From positions 31,001 through 95,000 of the forward strand of contig SNVD02009655.1 in the NCBI GenBank assembly GCA_013180625.2: a stretch of 64,000 bases of DNA, in the 5' to 3' direction. Below, in pieces: positions 46,263-59,627 of this stretch (its first letter is position 1; each line of letters starts with the position of its first letter). This DNA is from Boswellia sacra. Taxonomy: Eukaryota > Streptophyta > Magnoliopsida > Sapindales > Burseraceae. A program made the translations under genes and the position numbers. Below the pieces are notes generated by a model. It was not told the origin of the DNA, made no database searches, and saw only the letters and a list, made by a program, of their open reading frames with translations.

Positions 46263-48351
46263 AAAAAGTACGCTACATAGACGACTAGACTGCATCTCAA
46301 TTAGTTTTTAAGTTTTGGCAATTTAAATAATAATAGTGTAAAATAAAAGTTAGGAAAATAAAAATTAGTTGCAAACCCAGGGTATCTAAGGGGGAATTTC
46401 GAGGCCCTGGACCTGGGCGGGAACCTCGGACTCGCCCCGGAAAAAAAAATCTGGGAATTTCCAGAGCCAGGGGGTGAAATTAATGCTCAGGGCCGGGGAA
46501 ACCATCCCTGGACTTTAGCCGGCAATTATTATATCATAATGAAGGAAATTTAATTCATTGCTTTTTATTATTGATTCAGAGAATGCGCTGGTTGCTTTTA
46601 TGTTACGTAACAAAGCTAATGATGAATTAAGTGGCACTTGCCGTGTTGCATGTCTGTGTAAACTTTCAATGTCTCTGGAAAGTTATTGACTGAAGGCTAG
46701 CGTTTCATGATAGCCGGAAGTAACCAAATTGTAAAATGTTGTTTTTATGCTAAACTTTGACAGGGCCATTGCAGATTATCTAAATCGTGAGCTCCCATAT
46801 AAGTTATCACAAGATGATGTTTATCTTACAATTGGATGCCAGCAAGCAATCCAAGTTATATTAATAGTCCTTATACGTCCTGGAGTCAACATTTTGCTTC
46901 CAAGACCTGGTTGGCCATTCTACGAAGCTTTCTTAAGACAGAACAATGTCGAAGTTCGCCTTTTTGATCTTCTTCCTGAAAAGGGTTGGGAGGTTGATCT
47001 TGAAGCTCTTGCAGATGAGAACACTAGTGCCATGGTTATCGTAAACCCTGGCAATCCTTGTGGAAATGTCTTCACTTACCAACATCTGCATAAGGTTTGT
47101 AAATAAATGATCCAAAAAATTTGCTGATTTTTGTTTTTTTTGTACAACCTGTTTTGGCTGAAGGATAAGTTTTTTTGTTAATTTATTGAATATCAGATTG
47201 CAGAGACAGCCAGAAGACGTGGGATTATGGTAATTTCTGATGAAGTCTATAACCATCTCTATTTGGGAAGTTCTTTCCAATGGGAGTGTTTGGATCAATT
47301 GTGCCTGTTGTTACAGTTGGATCGATATCAAAGAGATGGATAGTTCCTGGTCGGCGCCTGGGTTGGCTTGCGACATGTGACCCCAATGGCATCCTTCAAA
47401 ATTCAGGGGTTGGTTTTTCACCATGTCGTGGTCTCAACATTTGGGTCTGCGATTATACTCTTTCAGTTGAAACTCCTAATAATTTTGGGGTATCAAATAT
47501 CATTGTTTTTGTTTTGTACTTATCAGATTGTTGATTCCATTAAGGGCTATTTCCATAGCGCTGACAATCCGGCAACAGTCATTCAGGTCGGTTATTCATA
47601 ATGTTTTTTGAGAAGAGCGTTATTATATTGAATTATTCATAATGTCTTTTGAGAAGTGTGTTATTATATCGAATTAATAGAGAAGGACTTCAAATTCCAT
47701 TAGGATATTAAAGTATTCATTTCTGATTCTCTAATTGTACCCTTAGAAACTGTAATTATGCGCTTCCTGCATCAGGGAGCGGTTCCTCAAATTCTTGAGA
47801 AAACAGATGAGAATTTCTTCTCAAACATCATTGGCATATTAAGAGAGACTTCAGACACGTGCTATAAAAGATTTAAGGAGATACATTGCCTAACTTGCCC
47901 AAGAAACCAGAAGGATCCATGGTTTTAATGGTAAGATCAGCCCCGTATATGATCGCATTATCTATGCGTTCAGAAAATGAATGCATGATCATGAACTTGT
48001 ATTGTAGGTTAAGCTGAACCCATCATTGTTGGAAGACATTAGTGACGACATGGAATTCTCTCAAAAGCTCGCTAAAGAGGAATCAGTGATTGTTTTACCT
48101 GGTGAGATACCCAAAAAAAAAATGGTCAAGTTTCCGGTAATGGGGAGATTCAATTCTTAAGTTTGTCAGACATAAACAAGATTGCTTGCTGGCTAAGCTT
48201 GATGCTAATAATAACAAATCTTGCTGCACGGATAGTTTTAGGAATGAAAAATTGGCTCCGAATTACTTTCGCTGCAGAGCCTTCAAGTCTTGAAGATGAT
48301 GGCCTTGTTAGGATGAAAGACTTTTGTCACAGGCATGCCAAGAAGCAATAG

Positions 48352-49290
48352 ATCTTTACCAGCTCCTGAGGTTGAGTATGGCGATAAAGATCATTAACAA
48401 TATCTCCTTGATTTAAGCTTCATCTCAGTGCTCAATCTCCTGGAACTTATCAAAGTTGCTAGTGACTTCGAAATAAAATCCCATCTTTTTATGTATGTGC
48501 AATTCAATAAAAGAGGTGGTCAACGACTGCGGTTGGATCACAGATATTAGTCATGGTTTGCTTATTGTTGCTCAGGAAGACACAGCAAATATACATGTTG
48601 TATGCGCCGTATTGCTTTTTGTAATGTATGCATGCATTTCTGATTTAGAATATTGCAACATAAATTGGTCTTCATGTATCCCGATTAAAGATCTGGACTG
48701 TCGTAAGTACTGCTTTATCTTATTTTTCTAATATATATATTACGAGAAGAAATCTTTTATCACAAAATTTTGATACAATATATTGACACAAATTTATGAT
48801 TATTAATCTTAAAAAATTCAATAATTAAAATTGAAAGTCAATAAATTATATATAATACAGTTAACCCATCAATAATCTTAACCATTAAAATTAAATTGTA
48901 TAGATTAATGATTAAAAATTTATAGTTAATTTTACGTCAAAAATTTACGTAAAAGATCATATCTAATATATATAACAAAATAATATTTTGATATAAAATT
49001 AGACATAAATTTTAAACTATTGATATATAAAATATAATATTATAATTGATAAATTGATAATATTAAATATATTTTTTTTTATTTTCAGTTTTAATTATTG
49101 AATTATCGAGATGAATTACTGAAAATTTATATCAATAAATTTCGTCAAAAAATTTGTTATCTTTGAATTCACGTGAGTTATTCTATATAAGATTCTGTCA
49201 TCATATTAACAATATAATTGCCCTTCCCCTTTCACACAACACGACGCAACTCAACCAATATCTCTTGGCTTTGGTTACAGCGAAACATAC
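48352..49290. other. Intergenic upstream of TAT-7
   Basis: TAT-6 3' UTR-like sequence, then AT-rich spacer. No other gene seen. Confidence 0.5.
49170..49191 (+). promoter_or_regulatory. G-box and TATA box of TAT-7
   Basis: CACGTG (49170-49175) lies just upstream of TATATAAG (49184-49191), about 100 bp before the ATG at 49291. A G-box next to TATA would fit bZIP/bHLH (ABA, light, jasmonate) control; this is inferred from motifs only. Confidence 0.5.
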
Positions 49291-52200
49291 ATGGAGAACG
49301 GTTCGCCGAAGAAATGGGGTTTCCAGGCTAACGACACCCTTAACATGGCAGCCGCCACCACTGTTCGAGGGGTTCTCAACACCTTAATGGCCAACCTTAA
49401 CAAAAACGACACAAGACCCACCATACCTCTCGGGCACGGTGACCCTTCTGCTTTCCCCTGTTTCCGGACTACTCCAGTTGCCGAAGATGCTATTGTTGAT
49501 GCCCTCCGCTCCGCCAACTACAACTGTTATTCACCAACTGTTGGTATTCTTCCTGCCAGAAGGTAAACACGACTTGTACTGCATATGCTGCAGAATCCCG
49601 GGGAACCCTGAAAAGAGGAGTTTTAATGGCGATAGAATTTGAGATTGGTTTTTAAGTTTTTATGGAATATTTTAGGCTGAAAACTTGGAGCTTGTTAATT
49701 TAAGTTCTACAGTAAGCAACTCCATTATCGCTAAGGCTAGCTAGCGACAGTGGCAAGTCCCCTAGTATAACGTGTGGCTATTGTTCGTTTTATTTCTTTT
49801 AAAAGAATGTCTAGTGTTATTATTGCTTCAAGACAGATAACGATGTTTTCACTTTTCACTGAGGAGTGAAAGCAGAGCTGCCTAACTGATTCCAATAATT
49901 GATTAATGAAACGTAAAGCGAAGAAGTTATTTTTTAAAAAATAAAAAAATAAAACCTAGAAATGATCCCATGAATTCTTCTAGGATGCAGATAAGGGATT
50001 GCAAATAAGAATTCTCAAATTCTAATTCTGATTTCGAGGCCTGATTCAGTTCCAAATACGTGCAATCTAAGGGAGCCAACAAATATGGTTAACATGTTAC
50101 AAATTCTTTGGAAATTCGTATGTATTAAAATTGCGGGCATTGGATATACCACTGTGGTATAATCCTGGTGGATAAGGTGAAAGTTAGGAAAATGAAATGA
50201 AATGTAGAATCTGTCAAATTGGTGTAGCTTTTCTCTATTTACGTATATTGCTTGATGTTAATCTCTGACAGGGCTATTGCAGATTATCTGAATGATGATC
50301 TTCCATACAAGTTATCACCAGATGATGTTTATCTTACAATTGGATGCACACAAGCAATTGATGTAATAATAACCGTCCTTGCCCGGCCTGGTGCCAACAT
50401 TTTGCTGCCAAGACCTGGTTTCCCATACTATGAAGCTTGTGCAGCACATAGCAATCTTGGAGTTCGCCATTTTGATCTTCTTCCAGAAAAGGGTTGGGAG
50501 GTTGATCTTGATGGAGTGGAAGCCATTGCAGATGAGAATACTGCTGCGATAGTTATCATAAACCCTGGCAATCCTTGTGGAAATGTCTTCACTTACCAAC
50601 ACCTGCAGAAGGTTGGCTAAACTTGATTTCTTTCTTATTCTTCTGCTTTCCAGTTTTTCCTTTCTTTCTTTCTTTCTTTCTTTCTTTTTTTTTTTTGGGT
50701 CACAAGTGACGGGAGTGGAACTACTTTTAATGATACAAAAATCTTTGATTTTGTTTGTGACATTCTACAGAATGCCAGCGTGTATCTAAGAAAAGTTGCT
50801 GGCTTTTGTATTAAAGTGCTTTTGTACCTTCACCTACATGGAATTATGGAAATATGTAGGAGCTTAGCCTTATTAGTACAATATTTTAGACTTGCTCTCC
50901 CTTGGTAAATAAATGGTCCTAAAGTTCTGCTAACTGCATATGAGGTTGTTGATTTTTTGCAATTTTAGGTTGCTGAGACAGCAAGAAAGCTTGGGATAAT
51001 GGTAATTGCTGATGAAGTTTATGACCATCTCACATTTGGGAGTACCCCTTACGTACCAATGGGAGTGTTTGGATCAATTGTGCCTGTCCTGACACTTGGA
51101 TCCATATCTAAGAGATGGTTAGTTCCTGGTTGGCGGCTTGGTTGGATTGTGACAAGTGATCCCAATGGCATTTTTCAAAAATCAGGGGTTGGTCTCTGTC
51201 TTCCCCTTACAATATATGGTTCATGATTATGTTGTTTGAGTTAAAACTCATACATGGTTTTTGTAAATAATAATCCTGCAGTAATATGTTTTTGTTTTTT
51301 TCTTATCAGATTGTTGATTCCATTAAGGACGTTCTGAATATCTCCTCGGATCCTGCAACCTTCATTCAGGTTTGTGTTTAATGATGATTTTTACCAAAAG
51401 TGTAATTATATTGAATGGAGCCATATACATGTTCACGTTCAAGTGCCCGGACGATTTTCAAATATTCATTCAGAAACTTCTACTAAAATTTATCCTAAAT
51501 ATTTCAAGTAGCCAAGAGAATGATTTTGTTATAGGTCCATTACAAATGTAGTAGTACTACCTATTCATTCTATTCTCCGAAGCTTTTGTAAGTATAATTT
51601 CTTTTACAATTCAATTGGGCTTAACTCATATCCCCACGTGGTTCCCTGGGACTCTTTTAAGATGCTGAGCAGCTTCTTGTTAGAGTCATTAAATATCATC
51701 AAATTGTTGAGTTTATTCTGACTTTTTTTTTTTTTTATAGAAGATACTGTTTCTTGATCATGTCTTACTGCAAGAATAGTTAGCTCCATTACAATAAAGT
51801 GTGGCCCTGGATTCAAATATTGAATAGTGAGATTTCATAAGCTTACATTGTGTGTGCGGGGGGATGGACATTTGTGTATATGTAAAAGCTATTATACGTT
51901 CTGGCGTTTCATGCCTGATTCTCTTGATTTTGCGCTTGAATGCGTAACTCTGTGCTATGTACATCAGGGAGCAGTTCCCCAAATCCTTGAGAAAACAAAA
52001 GAGGACTTCTTTTCAAAAATCATTGCTATTCTACGGGTGGCTGCAGACATATGCGACAATAAAATGAAGGAGATACCTTGCATAACTTGCCCAAGGAAAC
52101 CAGAAGGGTCCATGTTTGTAATGGTAAAGGCATCATGTACGATTACGAATATATTAAATATGCTTACAGAAGTGAATGTATAGTTATGAACTTTTCTACT

Positions 52201-52646
52201 GCAGGTGAAGCTGAACACATCGACCTTGGAAGACATTAATGATGACATGGACTTCTGTCTCAAGCTTGCTAGAGAGGAAAATGTCATTGTTTTACCCGGT
52301 AATATGCAGACAATCTTTGAGTTTTATGAGATTAAGTGAATTGAAAATTTACCAATATCATGGTTCCTAGTCCCCCTTCTGCTTCGGAAAATGGGAAAAC
52401 TAGAGTTTAATGTATCTGACTTGAATAGTTTCCTGGTGTGGTTAGACAATTTAGTAACTGTGATATGAGTGCCACAATAGAGTCTTGCTAACTAACCCTT
52501 TGATGCCAATGATAACAAATCTTGCAGGCAGAGCTGTGGGAGTGAAAAATTGGTTGCGCGTAACTTTTGCCATCGACCCTTCAACTCTTGAAGAGGGTCT
52601 TGAGAGGATAAAAGCTTTCTATCACAGGCATGCCAAGAGGCAGTAG
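49291..52646 (+). CDS. TAT-7: tyrosine-aminotransferase-like, intact seven-exon frame
   Basis: Exons: 49291-49562, 50272-50611, 50969-51187, 51310-51369, 51968-52123, 52205-52298, 52528-52646 (TAG). 419 residues. PLP residues: Asn191, Asp219 and Tyr222 (ADEVYDH), Lys252 (GSISKRW), Arg260, and Arg391 (NWLRVTF). The phosphate loop is IGCTQAI and the substrate-side loop RPGFPYYEA, the most family-typical of the four intact copies. It is the best reference for the array and, with its G-box/TATA arrangement, the strongest candidate for a working enzyme. It catalyses tyrosine plus 2-oxoglutarate to 4-hydroxyphenylpyruvate plus glutamate if it is a true TAT (tocopherol and tyrosine-catabolism entry). 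Substrate could differ, as in SUR1 or NAAT relatives. The 3' UTR is duplicated. Confidence 0.92.
50657..50696. repeat. (TTTC)n microsatellite in TAT-7 intron 2
   Basis: About seven TTTC units followed by oligo-T. Confidence 0.9.
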
Positions 52647-53027
52647 GTTAAGTTTGATGATCAACAACAGCACGTTGATCTCATACTCTGTCTCAGTGCT
52701 ACCTTCTATTTACCTATGAAATAAAATCCCCCAATTATGTGTATATTTGATTGTTGGATACAATCAAAGACATGAGCATAAGAATGGGGGGCTGTTGGTG
52801 ATCATCAACTTCTTGTTGTATCACAGTATGATTTCAGTCAAGTGACAAGGTTGAGTTTGATGATCAACAACAGCACGTTGATCTCGTACTCTGTCTTAGT
52901 GTTACTTCTATAATACCTATGAAATAAAATCCCCTATTCTGTGTGTATGTGATTGTTAAGTGCAATCAAACACCTGAACAGAAGGGGGGTGGCGGTGATC
53001 ATCGACTTCTTCTTGGATCACAGTGTG
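52647..53027 (+). repeat. Tandem duplication of the TAT-7 3' UTR
   Basis: 52647-52830 and 52849-53027 are similar copies (GATGATCAACAACAGCACGT in both), each ending near GATCATC-AACTTCTT-...-ATCACAGT and each with AATAAA (52720-52725, 52923-52928). Two alternative polyadenylation sites are therefore possible. Confidence 0.88.
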
Positions 53028-53911
53028 TTATAGCTTCTTTTTTGTATAATATAAGTATGAGATTTCTAAATTACCTGTGTTAGAATTTGAGTCTGTTTAG
53101 TTAAAAATAAGAGATGAAAAACTTCCTTATATTTTTTCTATCTCCTTCATTCAGGGAATCCAATTGGTATTGGCAATAGCATCAGTGTTCTCATTTGTTA
53201 TTAACTTTTCTTCAGAAAATACATTATCATCTGTCACGTGAAAAATCAAATAAACAGAAAGAAAGAAATGGTTTATCATACATCTTTATATCCCTTTAAT
53301 ATAAGTTTACCGAAATACATTTATATTAATTTAAAATATAATATCATGAATAGGTATATTAGACAATGATTCACTTAAAAATTCTTCAGTGATGTTTAAG
53401 ACTAATTATGTATAACTTACACCTGTTAAACTACTTACATACAAATGGATAACACAGTTTTTTATCAACTCCTCATCCTCTCATCCTGTGTTCTGCTCTG
53501 GTTCGGTAAAGTTATACTTTACACTATCAAATGTGGTCGTTGGTTTCGTAACGCTATAACTATAATAACAATAATTTCCTGAAAAATGTTAACACATTTT
53601 CTTTGATACTCTCTTACTCTATTCTCTACCTTTTCTTAACAACCGATTATTCTAAAATTATAAGAGTTTTGAAAAATAATTATCATTCTCTTTATATTTT
53701 AGATACCATAGGCATAATTTGACAGATTGATAATTCATTTTTACCATCAAGTACTCGAGACAATAGCTTTTTAATTCAAAAATAGTTATTGAGTTGTCAA
53801 GCTCCAGGTACTGACAGCTCTACAATAATTCAAAAGTAGTTATTGTGTTGTCAAACAAGCTCGAGAGCTTGATAAAAAAGAAAAAGAAAAAAAAAAACTA
53901 TAATGCAGTAA
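53028..53911. other. Intergenic between TAT-7 and TAT-8
   Basis: AT-rich spacer; no gene or clear element until the MITE at 53921. Confidence 0.5.
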
Positions 53912-53920
53912 TAGAGGGAT

Positions 53921-54313
53921 GGGATAATTCTAATTTGCCCCCTGAGGTTAGGCCTAAAAAAATTGAGGACCTCGATTTTTTGAAATTTGAATGCCCCCTG
54001 AGGTTACTGTAGCACCGTTAGATTTAAGGGAAAATGTATTAAACCGTTAGATTTAACGGAAAATGTATTGAATAATAACTTAATGCTAATATTAGATTTA
54101 ACAAAAAATATATTAAATAATAACTTAACGCTAATAAGCAGTAAAATAGACTATAATACCTTTTTCTAAATGGTTTCTAAAGCGTTAAGTTACTATTTAA
54201 TACATTTTCCGTTAAATCTAACGGTGATACAGTAACATCAAGGGGTAATTTTGAGTTTCAGAAAACTGAGGTCCTCTTTTGTCCTAACCTCAGGGGGTAA
54301 ATTAGAATTAACC
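53921..54313. mobile_element. Mutator-like MITE with long inverted repeats
   Basis: Ends GGGATAATTCTAATTTGCCC and, in reverse, GGTTAATTCTAATTTACCCC form a TIR of about 50 bp that continues through CCCTGAGGTTAGG. 9-bp flanking repeats TAGAGGGAT (53912-53920) and TAGAGAGAT (54314-54322) differ at one base: size and TIR length fit Mutator. A nested inverted pair (ACCGTTAGATTTAA / AATCTAACGGT) makes a foldback interior. Confidence 0.75.
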
Positions 54314-54322
54314 TAGAGAGAT

Positions 54323-54695
54323 TAATGATATCTAAATCTTATTAAACCCCTTAATTTTAGTTGTTTTCAAATTTGACCCAAGTTTTGTATCATTTTTTTT
54401 CTCTTCCCTGATATTAGTAATTAGTGTTGTACAGCAATGTTACAAATCAGGAAATTATTAAATCCAGATGTTGGTTGTTCGGCGCCACCTACATTAGGTG
54501 TAGACAGCAAATTAAGAAGCAGACTCAGCAGGGGCTGGTTTTGCCAACTACATGTATAGTCAAGTTTTGTAACTCTCTAGCTAGCTAGCTAATACTTCCC
54601 ACTCCAAACTCGATTCATAAAAACACACGCTCAACTCAGCAAACATATCGCTCCACCGGCACGGACAAACTAGTTAGAGTGAGATAGAGTTCATA
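54323..54695 (+). promoter_or_regulatory. Upstream region and leader of TAT-8
   Basis: Contains a CTAGCTAGCTAGCTA run (54578-54592). No convincing TATA box; sequence is unlike the TAT-1 promoter group. Confidence 0.3.
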
Positions 54696-57600
54696 ATGGA
54701 GAATCTAGCCAAAAAATGGGCTTTCCAGCAGCCTAGTGCACAACAGTCTAAGAAAATGGTGACCGTCCGAGGAGTTTACGACATGTTAATGGAAAACCTC
54801 AATGAAGATGATCACAAGTCCGTTATATCTCTTGCCCAAGGCGACCCCTCCACTTATCCATGCTTTCGCACCACCCCTGTTGCCGAAGACGCCGTTGTTG
54901 ATGCTGTCCGTTCAACTCAATTCAACTGTTATGCTCCCTCCTTTGGTATTCTCCCGGCAAGGAGGTAATAACTAATACCATCTATATGGGTTTATTTTTA
55001 AATTATCAAAATTATAGGGAGTTTTAGGAAATCGTAATTTGTTCAAATTTTATATTTATTTATAGCGAAAAGTTTACCTCCTAATTATAGTTTATTTGTA
55101 GGGAGTCATTTGGCTTTAAAAAAAAATAATTACTTTGTAAAAGTTTGCTGTGATTTTTATTTTTATTATTTTTTAGATTGTGAATGAATTTTATATTTTC
55201 ACGTAGCTCCTTTATACAAATAAACGAGGAGCATTTTATTATTTAATTCATTTGCATCGATATTTACACCCACTACACGCGGGAATCTTGAAAGTTTTTC
55301 TTAATTGTCTACGACTCAATGGAATATATTAATTAATTAATACGCATGATTATTATATCATTAAATTCCTTTTCAATAAATTTTTAAATAAATTCGTGTA
55401 TCGTGGAGTTTTATGGATTGTATAAAAATAGTGGCTGAACTTGAAATTGGAAGTCGAGAAGATACCCCTCTTTCTTTATTTTAAAAAAAAAAAAAGGGCT
55501 TGCTAATGGTTCTCTAAATTTGATTTTTGTATTTCTCGTCCTACTGCGAGAGTGGGATATGCGGTTATTCGTCTCTATTAAGATAGGGATGGAGGTATTA
55601 TTTAGAGAGATAAGGGGGATGGAGAGAAAAATTAATCTCTTGCATCATAATGAGATGGGGATGGCTTTACTACTCCCCACCCCGTATCCACCTTGCATCC
55701 CATAAAAATATTTGAAAATATAAAAATAATATTATTTTATTTTTATGTTATATATTATTATATTTAAAATTATAAAATATGAAAATTATTTTAATTTAAA
55801 TAGAATAATTTTTTAATGTAATAATATACAATCATTTAATTATCTAAAAATATAATATTATAGTATTTTACTGAAACCCTAATTCAATTATAGATAACAA
55901 AATTAATAAAGTGATTAGCCATCGACTGCTGCATCTTTATTTTTTTCTATAATAATAAGAAAATACTACAGCTAAAATACAGATATAATAATTATTACTC
56001 ATTTATAAATTATTATGATTATAAATTAAAAGTTGATTATTATTTTTTTTAATATTATAGAAATGAAGGTATTGAGGGTCTTGAGAAAAAAGCAAAGAGA
56101 TGATGGTACATTGATGTAGAACACAATTTTATGATATCATTTTTGTATTTATTTTATTGGTTATGATTTATTTTACTTTCTTTATTCATTTCTTTTAAGT
56201 ACTAGACTTGGTTACAAAAATTAGATTATAATTTTGATGTTTCTTTATGATTTTTTTTGTTATTAAAGATTATTTATGATTATATGTTAACTAATGTTTA
56301 TGTGAAAATTTAATTTTAAGTAAAAATAATATCTTTGTATCGGGAATGGGGTGAGGTTGGGGAAAGCATTTCCTGCATGTAGATTCCCCATTCCTACCCC
56401 ACATAGAAAAACATGGGGAGTAGGTGGGGAATGGGCGGTGATTTTAACAATGGAGTGGTAAATGGGGACGGCCTCCCCACCCCCGCCCCATTGTCATCCC
56501 TATGTCATACCTATAAGCACGTTAAGAAGTATATACAGGGACCAAGCTGAGACAATCAGAAATTGGAGGGGTCACTCGGGGAAATGTAACTTTTGAGTTA
56601 CAATTAAATAAAATTCTACAATTTTGTTTATAAAAATAAAATAAAACAAAATAAAATTCGGAGGGTCATTCGGGGCCTCCTCTGTCCACAACATAGATCC
56701 ACATGGCTAATAAAGCTATAGTTCTCTCCACCTAATCTTCTGTGAAAGTAAACATAAAGGAAAAAGGACCAAATTAAGCTCAAGGGTTTCTACTTCGTAC
56801 AAAACGACGCTCTTCACGGGTTCATGTCAGTTTGTAGTCTATATTGGAAACTAGCTTAGTGATAGTTTGAAGTGAATATGTTCTAGTACCTACCTGTAGA
56901 AAGACACGTTGAACCTTGAAAATTGAGAAGACATTCCAGTGTCAATTAATCTACATAATTAACTTCCTGTAACTTGATGTATCGCAATCTTGTTGGATAT
57001 AAGATTATCACATCATTTATTATAATTTTTCTCATTTTAGTTACTTTTTACTCATCCATAATATTTGTTCACATCAATTAAGTTGAATGGTTGTAATGTG
57101 TTAGATTAATGTTTCTCTCCTTGGATTCAGAAAAGTAGCCTCATTCCTTAATGTGCAAAAACAAAATTCACTCATTGAAATGACCACTTTGTCTTACAGG
57201 TCTATTGCAGAATATCTCTCTCGTGATCTTCCATACCAATTGTCACCGGATGATGTTTATCTTACAGTTGGATGCACACAAGCAATTGAGACCCTAATGT
57301 CGGTCCTTGCTCGTCCTGGTGCCAACATTCTGCTTCCTAGGCCAGGGTACCCAATGTATGAAACCCGTGCAGCTTTTAGTAACCTAGAAGTACGCCACTT
57401 TGATCTTATGCCGCAAAAAGGATGGGAAGTCGATCTTGACGCTGTTGAAGCTCTGGCAGATGATAACACTGTTGCTATGCTTGTAATAAACCCTGGCAAT
57501 CCTTGTGGAAATGTCTTCACATACCAGCATTTGAAGAAGGTATAGCCTAGTATCAATATATCATATTCGCAAACACTACAATCTGCTATGTATGCTTGCT

Positions 57601-59337
57601 CACCATTATGCTTTATACAAATAAGTGTCTTGGGTTGATTACATTGTATACCACACAGTGACAGTTTTGCTTTATCTGTTACATGGGAACTTGATTAGGT
57701 TGCAGAGACAGCTCGAAAGCTTCGAATATTCGTGATTGCTGATGAAGTTTATGGCCATCTTGTGTTTGGGAGTAAACCATTTGTACCTATGGCACAATTT
57801 GCATCTATTGTGCCCGTACTTGCACTAGGATCTATATCAAAGAGATGGATTGTTCCAGGTTGGAGACTTGGTTGGCTTGTGACAAGCGATCCCAATGGCA
57901 TCTTTAAACAAACTGGGGTTAGTTTACTCCTGTCGATCACTCATTTTGTGGTTGTTATACATAACTCTGATTCACTTATCCTCAAATTTTCTGTGGATAG
58001 TTAAGTTCTCATAATACCAATCTAATACAAGATAAAAAAGCGTTAAGAGCAATTCTGATACTGGTGGTCTTGATTGATACATATTTCAAATCCTCTCTCT
58101 TTATGCATACTTAGAGGCAGAAGCATGTGTATAATTATGTGCAAAAGTTGCAGGGAAGTTCCACTTCTATTTTACAGGTGCACCTACTTAACGGTGTTGA
58201 GTTCAGGGCTTCCATATTGTTTCTTGAACATGAAACAGTATTTCCTGTTTTAAACATGGTTAATTACTCTGTTTTGTTTAACTAGATGGTGGACAGCCTC
58301 AAGAAATATCTTGACATCTCCAGTAATCCCACAACCTTTGTTCAGGTATGTAACCGAAGATATTTTCTTATAAATAACTTATCAAACAAAAAATTTAATA
58401 ATGTTGTTCCATGGCAATCTTTCAATCTAAAAATGTTACGAGGATTAATTGTTCACCAAAACCAGCAATGTTAAAGCAATCTATCTGGTAGATGGAGTAT
58501 TGCTCAATCAATGAAAGTGCAGCATTGTGCTCTATCTCATTAATTTGCCTGAATATGCTGCATGCATTTTTAATATGACAGATTTCTGGTTTTAGCTATG
58601 ATGATAATGTGGTTTATAAATCAGGCGGCAATTCCTCAAATCCTTGAGAAAACAAATGAAGATTTCTTCTCCAATATCATCAACACCATGAAAGAAGCTG
58701 CAGACATTTGTTGCAGTAAAATCAAGGAGATTCCTTGCTTTGTTTGTCCACAAAAGCCTGAAGGATCCATGTCTGTAATGGTAAAGACTAAAAATCTTTT
58801 TCTTCAGATTTTTTCTTTTTTAAATGAAAATAATTTCTAATAATTAATTATAAACTACCACAGGTGAAGCTAAACTTCTCACTACTTGAAGGCATAAATG
58901 ATGATGTGGACTTTTGTCTCAAGCTCGCCAAAGAAGAATCTGTGATTGTTATACCAGGTAACCTTCATACTTCCTTAAATAAGTAGATATGCAAAGTATC
59001 ATTTGCTTCAGCTCGCTAGAAATAGAATTCCTTACCAAGCCAATTAGGATTATGTAAAATAATTAGAATCCTATAGTTGTTATGCATATTGGATGTATCA
59101 TATCAAAGCTAGGATGAAATCATACCATATGAAACTCATACTATCATGACCATCTTAGTTAGGTATTTGTAACTAGCTCATGATAACTGGAAAATACTCT
59201 CTGAACTACTTGTTACAGGGGTTGTTCTTGGGCTGAAAAATTGGCTACGCATAACTTTTGCTGTTGAACCCACATTGCTTGCAGAAGGCCTTGACAGGTT
59301 AAAGAGCTTGTATCAGAGGCATGCCAAGAAGATATAA
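54696..59337 (+). CDS. TAT-8: tyrosine-aminotransferase-like, intact seven-exon frame
   Basis: Exons: 54696-54964, 57200-57539, 57699-57917, 58286-58345, 58625-58780, 58864-58957, 59219-59337 (TAA). 418 residues. PLP residues: Asn190 (NPGNPCGN), Asp218 and Tyr221 (ADEVYGH), Lys251 (GSISKRW), Arg259, and Arg390 (NWLRITF). The phosphate loop VGCTQAI is canonical and the substrate-side loop is RPGYPMYET. It diverges from TAT-1/5/7: [12 protein letters not shown] for [12 protein letters not shown], and MAQFASIVP for MGVFGSIVP. It pairs with pseudogene TAT-9 as a separate branch. Intron 1 (2.2 kb) contains a GC-rich hAT-like stretch. Same predicted reaction class; substrate may differ. Confidence 0.9.
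55584..56503. mobile_element. Possible hAT-like element in TAT-8 intron 1
   Basis: TAGGGATG at about 55584 and CATCCCTA at about 56503 are inverted, with G-rich/C-rich subterminal sequence (GGGGATGG..., CCCCACCCCCGCCCC) like the hAT at 11469. No matching 8-bp flanks are visible, so boundaries are uncertain. Confidence 0.4.
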
Positions 59338-59627
59338 CAGCATGGGCAACTGCTTCCCAACGTCTTCTTTAAAACTAAGAAATGCTTTAATTAAGTTGAC
59401 TTGCAATAATGCAGACACACATAGATTAATCAAGGAGATCAACAACTCTTATGTTGAAAGGGAATATGTTCGCGTATTCGGTTTGTAGAAAAGAAAAGTT
59501 AATTTTATACATATCCGTAGTTACAACCATAACTTCTATGTCCATATTAGAAATTATATTGTAAGTTATGGCCTATATCTAATAGAATCAGGATTTTCGA
59601 TCTACTTAATTTTCCTTTAATTTTGGG
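59338..59627. other. 3' region of TAT-8
   Basis: 3' UTR and spacer; nothing else seen. Confidence 0.5.

Larger units (their letters stand above)
44544..48351 (+). pseudogene. TAT-6: aminotransferase pseudogene, sister of TAT-5
   Basis: Exon 1 44544-44836: the ancestral ATG frame stops after about 14 codons (frameshift, TGA); the family frame is open only from an in-frame ATG at 44607. Conserved GHGDP is GQGDR and the first Trp codon is Ser. Exon 2 46764-47094 is 9 nt shorter in frame. Exon 3 47197-47408 is 7 nt short (frameshift near 47265). Exon 4 47527-47586, exon 5 47776-47930 (1 nt lost near 47900), exon 6 48008-48101. The intron 6 acceptor is damaged (TTGCTGCACGG instead of TTGCAGG) before exon 7, ending TAG at 48349-48351. 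AATAAA at 48472-48477. Confidence 0.92.

Noticed and set aside
46375..46515. GC-rich block resembling the hAT ends
   Set aside because: Only one end-like segment, no TIR partner or duplication; noted within the TAT-6 intron repeats only.
57153..57199. ATG-containing extension ahead of TAT-8 exon 2
   Set aside because: It is intron sequence ending in a clean TTACAG acceptor at 57199; exon 2 homology begins at 57200.
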